Source: Marisediminitalea alba
GTDB lineage: Bacteria > Pseudomonadota > Gammaproteobacteria > Enterobacterales > Alteromonadaceae
Direction of reading: 5' to 3'
NCBI RefSeq assembly: GCF_002993365.1
Contig: NZ_PVNP01000204.1
Location: 59,737 to 123,736 of the forward strand
DNA length: 64,000 bases
This document shows positions 43,711 to 53,200 of the stretch, piece by piece. The notes under the pieces were generated by a model. It searched no databases and was not told where the DNA came from. It worked only from the letters and a program-made list of their open reading frames with translations. The position numbers were made by a program, and so were the translations under genes. The first letter of the stretch is position 1. Each line of letters starts with the position of its first letter.

Positions 43711-45122
43711 TGAATACTGAGTCTGTATGGATTGTTGATGACGACAGCTCTATCCGATGGGTACTGCAAAAAGCCCTGCAAACGGCCAACATTGAGTGCT
43801 GTAGCTTTGAAAACCCGCAGGACTTGCTGTTACAACTCGAGTCTGGTCATTACCCGGAAGTGGTTATATCGGACATTCGGATGCCACAAATGGACGGTAT
43901 GACGCTGCTCAATGAGGTGCATCAGATTGCCCCCATGATCCCGGTGATCATTATGACCGCCCACTCCGATTTGGACAGCGCAGTAAACGCTTACCAAAGC
44001 GGTGCGTTTGAGTACCTGCCTAAGCCGTTTGATATCGACGAAGCAGTGACACTGGTAGAGCGGGCACTGGTGCATGCCAGGGAGCAATCTCGGACCATTC
44101 AGGTCCCGCAGCAGGAGTCGGCTACTGAGATCATTGGTGAAGCACCGGCCATGCAGGAAGTATTCAGAGCCATTGGTCGTTTGTCCCGCTCCTCAATTAG
44201 TGTATTGATCAACGGTCAGTCCGGTACCGGTAAAGAACTGGTAGCGCACGCTTTGCATCGTCACAGCCCGAGGGCCGCGAATCCGTTTATTGCGCTGAAT
44301 ATGGCGGCGATTCCAGCCGACCTGGTTGAGTCGGAATTGTTCGGTCACGAAAAAGGCGCTTTTACCGGCGCGCAAACGGCCCGCCAGGGCCGCTTTGAGC
44401 AAGCTAATGGCGGCACGCTGTTTCTGGATGAAATCGGAGATATGCCACTGGATGTGCAAACCCGGTTATTACGGGTTCTGGCCGACGGCCAGTTCTATCG
44501 CGTGGGCGGCCATCAATCGGTGACTGTTGATGTCAGGATCATCGCCGCTACTCACCAAAACCTTGAACAAAGGGTCGCCGAAGGCAAATTCCGTGAAGAT
44601 TTATTTCACCGGCTAAACGTTATTCGGATCCATATCCCTTCGTTATCAGAACGTCGTGAAGACATTCCGCTACTCGCTCACCACTTTTTACGCCGGGCCT
44701 CCAAAGAACTGGACGTAGAAACCAAGGTGCTGAGTAAAGAAGCCGAAAAAGTCATGGCGCAACTGCCCTGGCCCGGTAACGTGCGACAACTGGAAAACGT
44801 TTGCCGCTGGTTAACCGTTATGGCGTCTGGCCAGGAAGTGTTACCGTCAGACTTGCCACCGGAAATTCATGCCGATAACAGCGCCGAAAAGAATGCCCCA
44901 CAAAGTGGCGACTGGACGGAGTTACTGTCAGTCTGGGTCGACAAACAGCTTAAGGATGGTCAGCACAATATTCTCGATGATGCGCTGATGACCTTTGAGA
45001 AAATCATGCTCGAAAGAGCATTGCATTATACCCACGGCCACAAGCAGGAAGCCGCTAAGCGCCTTGGCTGGGGGCGTAATACGCTTACCCGTAAACTCAA
45101 GGAACTGGATATCGAAGAGTAG
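43710..45122 (+). CDS. glnG: Nitrogen regulation response regulator NtrC
   Basis: A 470-residue sigma-54 activator. The receiver has Asp in VISDIRMPQMDG (about residue 54). The AAA+ domain has the Walker A INGQSGTGKELVAHALH, the sigma-54 contact loop GAFTGA (in HEKGAFTGAQT) and Walker B GGTLFLDEIGDMP. The C-terminal Fis-like HTH reads KQEAAKRLGWGRNTLTRKL. It should act at the glnA sites described here. Confidence 0.97.
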   Translation: MNTESVWIVDDDSSIRWVLQKALQTANIECCSFENPQDLLLQLESGHYPEVVISDIRMPQMDGMTLLNEVHQIAPMIPVIIMTAHSDLDSAVNAYQSGAFEYLPKPFDIDEAVTLVERALVHAREQSRTIQVPQQESATEIIGEAPAMQEVFRAIGRLSRSSISVLINGQSGTGKELVAHALHRHSPRAANPFIALNMAAIPADLVESELFGHEKGAFTGAQTARQGRFEQANGGTLFLDEIGDMPLDVQTRLLRVLADGQFYRVGGHQSVTVDVRIIAATHQNLEQRVAEGKFREDLFHRLNVIRIHIPSLSERREDIPLLAHHFLRRASKELDVETKVLSKEAEKVMAQLPWPGNVRQLENVCRWLTVMASGQEVLPSDLPPEIHADNSAEKNAPQSGDWTELLSVWVDKQLKDGQHNILDDALMTFEKIMLERALHYTHGHKQEAAKRLGWGRNTLTRKLKELDIEE

Positions 45123-45132
45123 TTCAGGCGCT

Positions 45133-45163
45133 GAGCCGGCGGGCTGTGTATAGCCTCCGGCTC
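45133..45163. terminator. Hairpin between ntrC and the HD-GYP gene
   Basis: Stem GAGCCGG / CCGGCTC (45133-45139 and 45157-45163) with an inner GGCT/AGCC pairing. No clear T run, so its role as a terminator is only likely. Confidence 0.45.
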
Positions 45164-45176
45164 CGAATTTCCACGG

Positions 45177-46331
45177 CTAGCGGGTTAATACGCGGGCCAT
45201 TGCCTGATTAAAGTAATTCAGCCAGGTGGTATTAAACTTATTCTGGTTATAACGGTTTAACGCCACCACAGCCTGCTTTTTGGAGTACTGCGGTTTATCC
45301 TGACGTGACTGACAGTGCGTCATGGAATCAAAGGTATCCAGAATGGCCAGCAACTTGGCGCCATCACAGATATCATCATCTTTTAAGCCCAGCGGGTAAC
45401 CACTGCCATCGGCGCGCTCGTGGTGTTGCATCACAATCTTGCGGGCCATATCCCATTGATCAAGGTGCTCCAGCAAGCGGGAGCTTTTATAGACATGAGA
45501 ACGCATCAGGTTAAATTCATTATCGGTGTAAGCCTGTTGCTTGTGCAGCAGTTTTAACGGCATGAATGCCATGCCAAAGTCGTGCACATAACAGGCAACG
45601 GCGAGCTGATCTTCTTCAATTGGATTACCGGCAATATCGTTAACATATAACGCCAGTTTGGCAATCCGGTCGCCCTTTCCTACCCATTCTTCCGAGCGCT
45701 TTTCGATGGTTTGCATCAGATCGCGGAAGAACAATATGTCCTGGCGCTTTTCTGCGCTGATATCTTTAGGTACTCCGGTTTTAGACAGCTTGGGCTCACT
45801 CGGCTGTGGTGCTTTTTCTGTTTCTACAGGACTGTCTGGCTCAGCCTGCGCCCGCGGCTGATCCAGCTCCGGATTAAGTAGCAGCACGGCCTCACCAAGC
45901 AGCCGGTCATGGTCGCCCTGATTCTCCGGCGTGATGCGGGTAATAGCCATAATCAGCTGCTGATACAGTACCCCATCATATTCTGCCTTGCCGATTGCGA
46001 TAACGCTTTCAACAAACTGCTTCACCCGATCCATGGTCAGCAACACCAGGTCGCTCATAATGCTGGTGTAGTCCACCTGCCCTTTACGCAGGTAATCCAG
46101 TAAATCCTCAACATGTTGCAGTAGCGGAATGATAGGTGAGAAGTTTACCAGCCCAAGGTCGCCCTTAATGGTATGCACCGAACGAAACAACGCCCGCTGA
46201 AGTTCGTTATCCTCGGGCTTGAGTTCCAGTTCGATTAAGGTTTGTTCACTGGCCTCGTATAGCTCATTAATCTCTTCAATCAGATCAGTGAGGATCTCGG
46301 GTTCAAGGTCTTCAGGGATAAATGTCTGCAT
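45177..46331 (-). CDS. HPt plus degenerate HD-GYP-like protein
   Basis: A 384-residue protein that joins an N-terminal HPt domain (phospho-His at residue 53 in SVHTIKGDLG) to a C-terminal HD-GYP-type domain (about 205-384). HD is present in YVHDFGMAFMP, where the usual HDIGK has lost its Lys, and GYP is present in HHERADGSGYP. The first conserved His before the HD (usually in an H-x2-R motif) is absent (EEWVGKGDRIAKL). Cyclic-di-GMP hydrolysis is doubtful; a binding or signalling role is possible. The Pro-rich linker (about 155-195) separates the domains. No receiver gene lies next to it. Confidence 0.8.
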   Translation of the reverse strand: MQTFIPEDLEPEILTDLIEEINELYEASEQTLIELELKPEDNELQRALFRSVHTIKGDLGLVNFSPIIPLLQHVEDLLDYLRKGQVDYTSIMSDLVLLTMDRVKQFVESVIAIGKAEYDGVLYQQLIMAITRITPENQGDHDRLLGEAVLLLNPELDQPRAQAEPDSPVETEKAPQPSEPKLSKTGVPKDISAEKRQDILFFRDLMQTIEKRSEEWVGKGDRIAKLALYVNDIAGNPIEEDQLAVACYVHDFGMAFMPLKLLHKQQAYTDNEFNLMRSHVYKSSRLLEHLDQWDMARKIVMQHHERADGSGYPLGLKDDDICDGAKLLAILDTFDSMTHCQSRQDKPQYSKKQAVVALNRYNQNKFNTTWLNYFNQAMARVLTR

Positions 46332-46544
46332 TGTTTAGACAACTCAATGATAAATGCCGTTTAATACTGCTAACCAGTCGCCAGGCCTGCTCAACAGTTC
46401 AGGTGGCGAATAACGACATTAAAACTATGTTTATATGACATTTAGCATAGCACGAGATTTTTGATCTTGGATACTTTTAGACCCTCCGGGCACGAACAAA
46501 CACAGCCTTGCACAGATTTTAAAAATCAGACTGATCGGACATGC

Positions 46545-46568
46545 ACTGCGCATGTAAACCGTTATAAT
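46545..46568 (+). promoter_or_regulatory. Candidate plsC promoter
   Basis: A consensus -10 TATAAT at 46563-46568 lies 30 bp before the plsC start; the -35 element is poor. The rest of 46332-46544 shows no gene. Confidence 0.35.
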
Positions 46569-46598
46569 CCCAGGCCAAATTTTGTAACAGGTAAATAA

Positions 46599-47324
46599 GT
46601 GTTAGCTCTCATCCGAATTCCAGTCGTACTGGTGGCTTTTTTAATCCTCAATGTACTGGTGCTCATCGTCTGCCTGGCCCGACCCTTTCATCGCGATAAT
46701 GTCTACCTCGCCGGCCAGCTCTACAGCCAGATAGCCAAATTACTGGGCCTGAAAATCACTATCCGCCGCCCACCCGGGCTTGATACCGATAAGTCGTATG
46801 TGGTGGTGGCCAATCATCAGAACAGCTACGATATTATCACCATCTGTAAAGCCGCTTTTCCTGGTGTGGTAACTATTGGTAAAAAGAGCCTTAAGTGGAT
46901 CCCCATCTTCGGCCAGATGTACTGGCTGAGCGGTAACATCATGATCGATCGTAAAAACACTGCTAAAGCCCTGGATACGCTGCAGTTAACCGCTAAAAAG
47001 ATCACTGAAAATAACCTTTCTGTGTGGTTTTTCCCGGAAGGAACAAGGTCTTATGGTCGCGGGATCCTGCCTTTTAAAGTCGGCGCTTTTCGTTTAGCCA
47101 TTGCTACCGAAACACCGGTGATCATGGTCACCGCCAGCAACCTGCACGATAAAATAAAGTGGAACCGCTGGAATAACGGCGAGCTGATCATCGACATGAG
47201 CGCTCCCCAACAGCTTGATAGCAGCCGCTCAGCGAAAGGCTGGATGGCTTTTTATCATTCCGAAATGGAAAAAAAGTTTGCCGCTTTAAACGACGAAGTC
47301 GCCGAAAGCGATAAATCGCGATAA
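46599..47324 (+). CDS. plsC: 1-acyl-sn-glycerol-3-phosphate acyltransferase
   Basis: PlsC adds the second acyl chain to form phosphatidic acid in membrane lipid synthesis. The 241-residue protein starts with GTG and has an N-terminal membrane anchor (about 1-25). The catalytic HX4D motif is ANHQNSYD, the substrate motif is FFPEGTRSYGRGILPFK, and the C-terminal PVI motif is present. rraB follows after 39 bp. Confidence 0.94.
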   Translation: MLALIRIPVVLVAFLILNVLVLIVCLARPFHRDNVYLAGQLYSQIAKLLGLKITIRRPPGLDTDKSYVVVANHQNSYDIITICKAAFPGVVTIGKKSLKWIPIFGQMYWLSGNIMIDRKNTAKALDTLQLTAKKITENNLSVWFFPEGTRSYGRGILPFKVGAFRLAIATETPVIMVTASNLHDKIKWNRWNNGELIIDMSAPQQLDSSRSAKGWMAFYHSEMEKKFAALNDEVAESDKSR

Positions 47325-47363
47325 AATAAAAGAGACAACTCTTTTGCTAATCAGGCTTTTATT

Positions 47364-47741
47364 ATGACTCAATATGACGAACGTACCGAATGGTACGAAT
47401 TCAATCAGGAAACTATCGATGCGCTGTTGAGCGACGGCAGCGAAGCTGACGCTACCTACACCATCGAGCATCACATGGCCTGTAAAGACTTTGATCGTCT
47501 GGAAAAAGCCGCGGTTGATGCCTTCAAGGCCGGCTTTGAAGTAACCGATGCCGAGGAAGTATACCTCGATGACGGTGGCACGGTATTTTGTTTCGACATT
47601 ATTGCCGAGCGTCAGTTAAACCGCGAGCTACTCGATACTGACATTGACGCCCTGCTGCAAATCGCCGACAAGCACCAGGTGCACTACGATGGCTGGGGAA
47701 CCTACTTTATTGGTGATGGCGCCACCGGCGAAGAAGAGTAA
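47364..47741 (+). CDS. rraB: Ribonuclease E inhibitor RraB
   Basis: A 125-residue acidic protein that binds the C-terminal region of RNase E and tunes mRNA decay. Family marks are TIEHHMACKDFDRLEKAAVDAFKAGFEV and VHYDGWGTYFIGD. The C-terminal acidic tail is typical. It could share the plsC transcript, although an AT-rich hairpin (47328-47345) lies between them. Confidence 0.93.
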   Translation: MTQYDERTEWYEFNQETIDALLSDGSEADATYTIEHHMACKDFDRLEKAAVDAFKAGFEVTDAEEVYLDDGGTVFCFDIIAERQLNRELLDTDIDALLQIADKHQVHYDGWGTYFIGDGATGEEE

Positions 47742-47757
47742 CCCTTTGATATAGCTG

Positions 47758-47783
47758 CCCCCGCCAGTGCCATGCTGCGGGGG
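47758..47783. terminator. Hairpin after rraB
   Basis: Stem CCCCCG / CGGGGG with inner CAG/CTG pairing. No T run follows, so it is a likely but unproven transcription end. Confidence 0.4.
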
Positions 47784-47953
47784 ACAGTGTCTTGTTAACT
47801 GCCTCAGGCGAAAATCATTACCTCACTAAGAAACTCTTCCCTGCTTTTGATATTCCTCTACCTGGTCAAATTTAACGGCGAAAAGATAATTAAAAGCCTA
47901 TCTGATTTCTCATTTAAGTGAATATGTAGCCGTATAACCCTGCCGGGAGGATT

Positions 47954-48415
47954 TTATCGATTCACCTGATGGCATACCGCGCAACCACCAGCAACCTTGC
48001 CGGCAAAATAGTAGCGGGGCTCAGCCAATGATGCGGCACCTCGTGCTTTGTCGACCTTAGCCACAAAGTCACGCATAAAATCCTGCATGTAAGGGTGATT
48101 GGATCCCCCATCCACGCTTTGCAGGCCAGATGCAATATTTTCAATATTGTTCAACGCTGCCATCACTTCTTCACGCTGATTTTCACGCGCGGCAATATCG
48201 CTGCTATCTACCGGTGCCAGAGCAATATCCAGCAGGCGAATTTGCGCCGCCATTCTGGCCATATCAGTTTTGATATCCTGGGGTTCAATATAATTAAAAT
48301 CAGGTGGATAAGTGACTTTTCTGACATCAGACAAGTTATAACTGCAGCCTGCCAGCAATGCTGTGATAACAACCGCTGCGCCAGCCAGCTTCCGGTGTAA
48401 ATTAGTTAACCGCAT
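47954..48415 (-). CDS. Lipoprotein with C-terminal c-type heme motif
   Basis: A 153-residue protein with a lipoprotein signal (lipobox LLAGC, about residue 24) and one CXXCH motif (GCAVCHQVNR) just before the C terminus, the position used by class II cytochromes c (cytochrome c'-like four-helix bundles). The middle of the protein is helical (DMARMAAQIRLLDIALAP, EEVMAALNNIENIASGL), in keeping with such a bundle. It is probably an outer- or inner-membrane-attached periplasmic electron carrier or sensor. No oxidase genes are nearby. Confidence 0.75.
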   Translation of the reverse strand: MRLTNLHRKLAGAAVVITALLAGCSYNLSDVRKVTYPPDFNYIEPQDIKTDMARMAAQIRLLDIALAPVDSSDIAARENQREEVMAALNNIENIASGLQSVDGGSNHPYMQDFMRDFVAKVDKARGAASLAEPRYYFAGKVAGGCAVCHQVNR

Positions 48416-48571
48416 AACATCAACTCCTCTTTAGCCTACAGCAAAGCTAAGCCGGTAAGGGATGTTATGCAAACATCAGCGGCGATTCAGTTGACCTGTA
48501 ACAATAAAAGCGTTGCTTTTATCCGCTCGCCGCCGATGTGTTATACCAAATCGCATAGAAGCTTAGTATGA

Positions 48572-49759
48572 CTACCTTTTCATCTCTGCCATGATAGCAG
48601 CGAGTTGCTCTACTGCCTTTATCGACTCCTGAGGGTCAATGTTTGCCAGCGGATTATTAAAATCGCCCTCAGCGCCTGCCTGCACCAACAACCCATCGCG
48701 ACGCGGATACACCGAAGTGTGCCGGTCGAAATACTGAATGCCATATTTCACTTCCGGTTGCGGCATTAATTTGCAGGTTTGCCCTCGCACCGGAATGATA
48801 GTGTCATCATTCAGTAACGCCTTTGCGCCATACCCGGTGCAGTTAACAATTACCGATTCATCAAATTGCTGAAAATCGGCCATTGAGGTCAGGGTTCGGT
48901 CTATGATTTGGCCACCGCTACGATAAAACAGGTCGAGTAAATACTGTGAGTAGGCGCTGATGTTAAACATCAAAAGAGGAAATTGTCTGACGTGGGGGGT
49001 GGCAAAAGGATTCTGCGATGGCGATACGTCCCGGGCTTTGGGATTTAAATCACTGAGCAACTCCTTACGATAATTCGGATAGGCCGGCTCGCCAGGGATA
49101 TTGTGCCCGCCGTGATCATCAAAGGGTTTGTCAGCCAGACGGAACATGGTAGTCCACTCCACCGGATTACCGGTCAGCCCCAACAGCGTTTGAAAACGCA
49201 GGTAAGACATCCTGGCCATCCATTGCCAACGCTCGGCAAAGGGCTGAGCATTGGCCAGTGTGACGATACGGGAGTCCGGCGACCAAATCCCGGAGGCATA
49301 AGAAGAACGCACGTAAGGCGGTTGTTCTTTGGCATAAATCGTCACTTTATAGCCCGCCCGCTGACACTGAATGGCAGTGGTTAGCCCAACGGCTCCACAG
49401 CCCACAACGGCAACCGGCGTTTGTTTATCGGCATTGATCAATGATTCGGCCAGCGCAGCGGTGCCCCAGGATAACGACCAGCCACTGCCGCCATGACCAT
49501 AATTATGAATGAGAGTCTTTTTACCAACGGTTTCGGTTTCTATCCGTGGTCCGGTTGCCCGAAAAGGCCGGGTACAAACGTTGGTACTGATGATCCGATC
49601 CGGATAAGCATTGATTGGGGCCATCTCCGGTAGTGATAATGGTAAGCTTGCGGGCGATAAAGGTAACTGAGAAGAAGAGGGTTTAGCCGTGACACAACCA
49701 CCAAGGGTTGCAGCGATACCTGAGCCTGCGGCTCCCTGAAGAAAACGACGACGATGCAT
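48572..49759 (-). CDS. Tat-exported FAD-dependent oxidoreductase (DAO family)
   Basis: A 395-residue protein of the D-amino-acid oxidase-like family. The N terminus carries a twin-arginine signal RRRFLQG followed by a hydrophobic stretch ending in GGC, so the mature protein may also be lipidated. The FAD-binding motif is VVGCGAVGLTTAIQCQRAGYKVTIY (GxGxxG), and a C-terminal segment, NCTGYGAKALL, completes the flavin site. I chose the ATG at 49759 because TGGAG precedes it; a start at 49801 is not supported. The substrate is unknown. Confidence 0.82.
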   Translation of the reverse strand: MHRRRFLQGAAGSGIAATLGGCVTAKPSSSQLPLSPASLPLSLPEMAPINAYPDRIISTNVCTRPFRATGPRIETETVGKKTLIHNYGHGGSGWSLSWGTAALAESLINADKQTPVAVVGCGAVGLTTAIQCQRAGYKVTIYAKEQPPYVRSSYASGIWSPDSRIVTLANAQPFAERWQWMARMSYLRFQTLLGLTGNPVEWTTMFRLADKPFDDHGGHNIPGEPAYPNYRKELLSDLNPKARDVSPSQNPFATPHVRQFPLLMFNISAYSQYLLDLFYRSGGQIIDRTLTSMADFQQFDESVIVNCTGYGAKALLNDDTIIPVRGQTCKLMPQPEVKYGIQYFDRHTSVYPRRDGLLVQAGAEGDFNNPLANIDPQESIKAVEQLAAIMAEMKR

Positions 49760-50165
49760 GAGGGCTCCATTAACTTCCCGCCTGATACAGGCAGGATTCA
49801 ATTAAGTCCTGATGTCAACAGTGCAAATGCTAAGGGTATGGTCTTTATGCCATTTCCCCCAGATTACCCAGTCACCCACTGGTAAACAAGGTTAATTGTC
49901 GCGGTATCCGGGGATCTGCCTCTAACGAATCGAATTTCCGGCACCTGGGCAGTGCGCAAAGATACTTGCGAATCCTCAACTAAAACGGCTGCAACCAGCG
50001 CAAGCCAGGTGCCAAAAAACCGTATTATTTTGCTTAAATAAGCTTATTTTAAGCCGGTAAGCTTACCGTAAATAAGTAATTTCCCCCCCCTATCTGCCAG
50101 CCAGAGCGCATGGCTACTGCACTAATAAAAGAGCTGCTCAACAATTCCACAGCTCCGTCAAAAAC
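49760..50165. other. Intergenic region with twin palindromes
   Basis: No gene seen. Two palindromes centred on AAGCTT lie at 50036-50049 (AAATAAGCTTATTT core) and 50055-50068 (CGGTAAGCTTACCG, perfect), with centres 19 bp apart. They may be operators for the divergent genes. A run of C residues follows at about 50093-50100. Confidence 0.45.
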
Positions 50166-50197
50166 TTGTCATTTCTCTGTAGCAAAGCACTTATAGT
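50166..50197 (+). promoter_or_regulatory. Possible PhoB box with -10 element
   Basis: TTGTCAT-TTCT-CTGTAGC (50166-50183) resembles the PHO box (two CTGTCAT repeats with a 4-bp AT-rich spacer). A -10 TATAGT lies 8 bp downstream (50192-50197), the usual position. The second repeat has two mismatches, so the call is tentative. Confidence 0.45.
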
Positions 50198-50252
50198 GTT
50201 ACCTGCACTTCAGGACAGTAATCCAAAAATATCAAGCAGGAGCAACACACAG

Positions 50253-53200
50253 ATGAAAGCAAAAATCCTGTTGCCTCTTGTACTCGGTTTACCGGTTTCA
50301 GCACTTGCTGACGACCTGTTTATTTCCGAATACATAGAAGGCAGCTCAAACAATAAAGCGATAGAAATTTATAATCCCACAGACACTGCCATCGACCTGA
50401 CAGGCTATCGTCTGGAAATCTATTCAAATGGCGGCACTTCTGCCGGCACCACTATCGCTTTATCAGGCATGCTCGCGAGCGGCGATGTATACGTGGTAGC
50501 CGATAACGACGCCGATTCCGCTATTCTGGCCGTTACCGACCAGACCAGCACCAGCTCTTTCTATAATGGTGATGATGCAATACTGCTGGTTAATGGTACC
50601 GCTGTGGTAGATAGTTTCGGTCAACTCGGAGTTGACCCGGGCAGTTACTGGGAATCCAACGGCGTCAGAACGCAAAACCGAACCCTGGTTCGCAAAGCTT
50701 CGGTGACTGCCGGAGATATCGTCCCTGATGATGCTTTTGATGTATCGCTGCAATGGGAACAATACTCTGAAGACTACTTTGCCAATCTTGGCGCTCATAA
50801 CTCAGACGGCGATACTGGCGGCGGTGATGACGACGAAGATTTAACTGACGTGTGCACAAACTGTCCGGATCTCGACAAAGTAGCAGACGCTGCAACCTTC
50901 GATCCGGTTAGCTATTACGCACCGGTACAAACCGAAATCGACGCCAACTCACCGGTCGAATTTATCAAAATGGCCCTCAACACGGTTATCAGCGCCGACC
51001 ATACCGTGCTGACCTACAGCGAAGTCTGGACTGCACTGACAGAAACCGACGAAGATCCGGCAAACTCAGACAACGTAGTGCTATTCTATTCAGGTATTTC
51101 ACTACCTAAAACCAGCAATCAGTCTGGCGTCAACAATGACGATTTCTGGAATCGCGAACACGTATGGCCTAACAGCCATGGCTTTAGCAGTGATTCCTAC
51201 GAGGGTTATACCGATATTCATCATCTGCGTCCTGAAGATGTAACGGTAAACGGCTCCCGGGGTAACCTGGATTTTGATTACAGCGACAGCCCGCTGGCTG
51301 AAGCCCCGGAAAACCGCATTGACGGCGATTCCTTTGAGCCTCGTGACGCAGTAAAAGGCGACGTAGCGCGCATGATGTTGTACATGGACGTGCGTTATGA
51401 AGGTTCAGGTAGCGACAGCACTCCTGATCTGGTGCTGGTTAACCGCACCACCGGCCCGGGTGAAGCCGCCTTGGGTCAACTGTGCACCCTGATAGCCTGG
51501 CATAATGCCGATCCGGTTGATGCATCTGAAGCACAACGTGCAGATACAATTTATGAGTACCAGGGTAACCGTAACCCGTTTGTGGATCACCCTGAGTGGG
51601 TAGAGTTGCTGTATCCGGCTGATAGCTGTGATGACGAACCTACCGACCCTGAAGAGCCACCAGTGGATCCGGAAGACCCGCCAGTCGGCGGCGCCAGCCC
51701 GCTTATACTGAGCGGTGTTATTGACGCCGATTTAAGTGGCGGCTTACCGAAAGCCGTTGAAGTTTTCGTGACTCGTGATATCGCCGACCTTAGTGTTTGT
51801 GGTATCGGTTTCGCCAACAATGGTGGTGGTACGGATGGACAGGAATACACGTTCCCGGCTGACTCTGCCCTGGCAGGCGAGCGTATCATCGTAGCATCAG
51901 AAACTTCGCAATTTGGCGCCTTTTTTGATAGCACACCAGACTACAACAGCGGTAGCGTATCCATCAACGGTGATGATGCCATTGAACTGTTCTGTGACGG
52001 TGAAGTCGTCGATGTGTTCGGTGATCCGGATGTAAATGGTGACTATGAAGCATGGGATTACACCGATAGCTGGGCATACCGCAAATCTAATACAGCGGCC
52101 AGCACCTCCTTTAATGTAAATGACTGGATCCTGCCTGGACGCTCTGCGTTAGACGGTGAGAGCACCAATGCTACGGCAACTACGCCTTACCCTTATAAAT
52201 CCTTTACTGCTGTGCAGCCTGAACTGTTTTTCTCTGAATATACCGAAGGCAGCGGCTTTAATAAGGCTCTGGAAATCGTCAACCTTGGTTCGCAAAGCGT
52301 TGATCTGTCGGCGCACAGCTATGTGATCAGTGTGTACTCAAATGGCGGTAACAGCCCGTCTTTCAGTGTTACCCTGAGCGGTAGTATTGCACCAGGCGAT
52401 GTATTTGTGGTTTCTCATCCTGATGCTGACGCGCCACTTCCTGAGGTTTCAGATCAGGAAGCTTCGTTAAACTTTAACGGCGACGACGCGGTAGTCTTCT
52501 TTAAAGACGGCGAAGTGATTGATGCTATTGGTCAGGTAGGTGTAGATCCGGGTTCCGAGTGGGGCACGGGTGATACCAGCACAAAAGACAACACCCTGCG
52601 TCGTCTGCTGTCGGTAACTACCGGCGACACTAACGCAGACGATACCTTTGACCCGTCTCTGGAATGGCAGGGTTTTGCCAATAACACCCTTGATCACTTC
52701 GGCATTTATGGCAATGGTGACCCGGGCGATCCTGGCGAACCCGGTGAAGAGTTTGGCGCCTGTTATGACTCAGCAACCTACATCAGTGCAGTTCAGGGCA
52801 ATGCCGATACCTCACCTCTAAGCGGACAAACCGTAATAGTGGAAGGTGTGGTAACCGCTGTATTCCCTGATTTAGGCGGTTTCTTTATGCAGGAAGAAGA
52901 CGCTGATCACGATGCCGATCCACAAACCTCTGAAGGTTTGTTTGTTGAACTGGCAGACCTCCCCTCTGGCCTGCAGGCATCAGACGTTGTCCGCGTTCAG
53001 GGCAGTGTGGAAGAACAGTATGGTCGTACCATTTTGTCCACGGTTACCGAGTCTGCTATCTGTGGGACTGGCGCTGTGACAGCAACAGTTATCAGTCTGC
53101 CTCAGGACAGCATCGACGGCTTTGAAGCGGTGGAAAACATGCTGGTTGTGAATGACACCAGCTGGGATATCTCAGACACATACAGCTTCATTCGCTATGG

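Noticed and set aside
47328..47345. Terminator between plsC and rraB
   Set aside because: AAAAGAG/CTCTTTT pairing is AT-rich and weak, with no adjacent T run; not strong enough to call.
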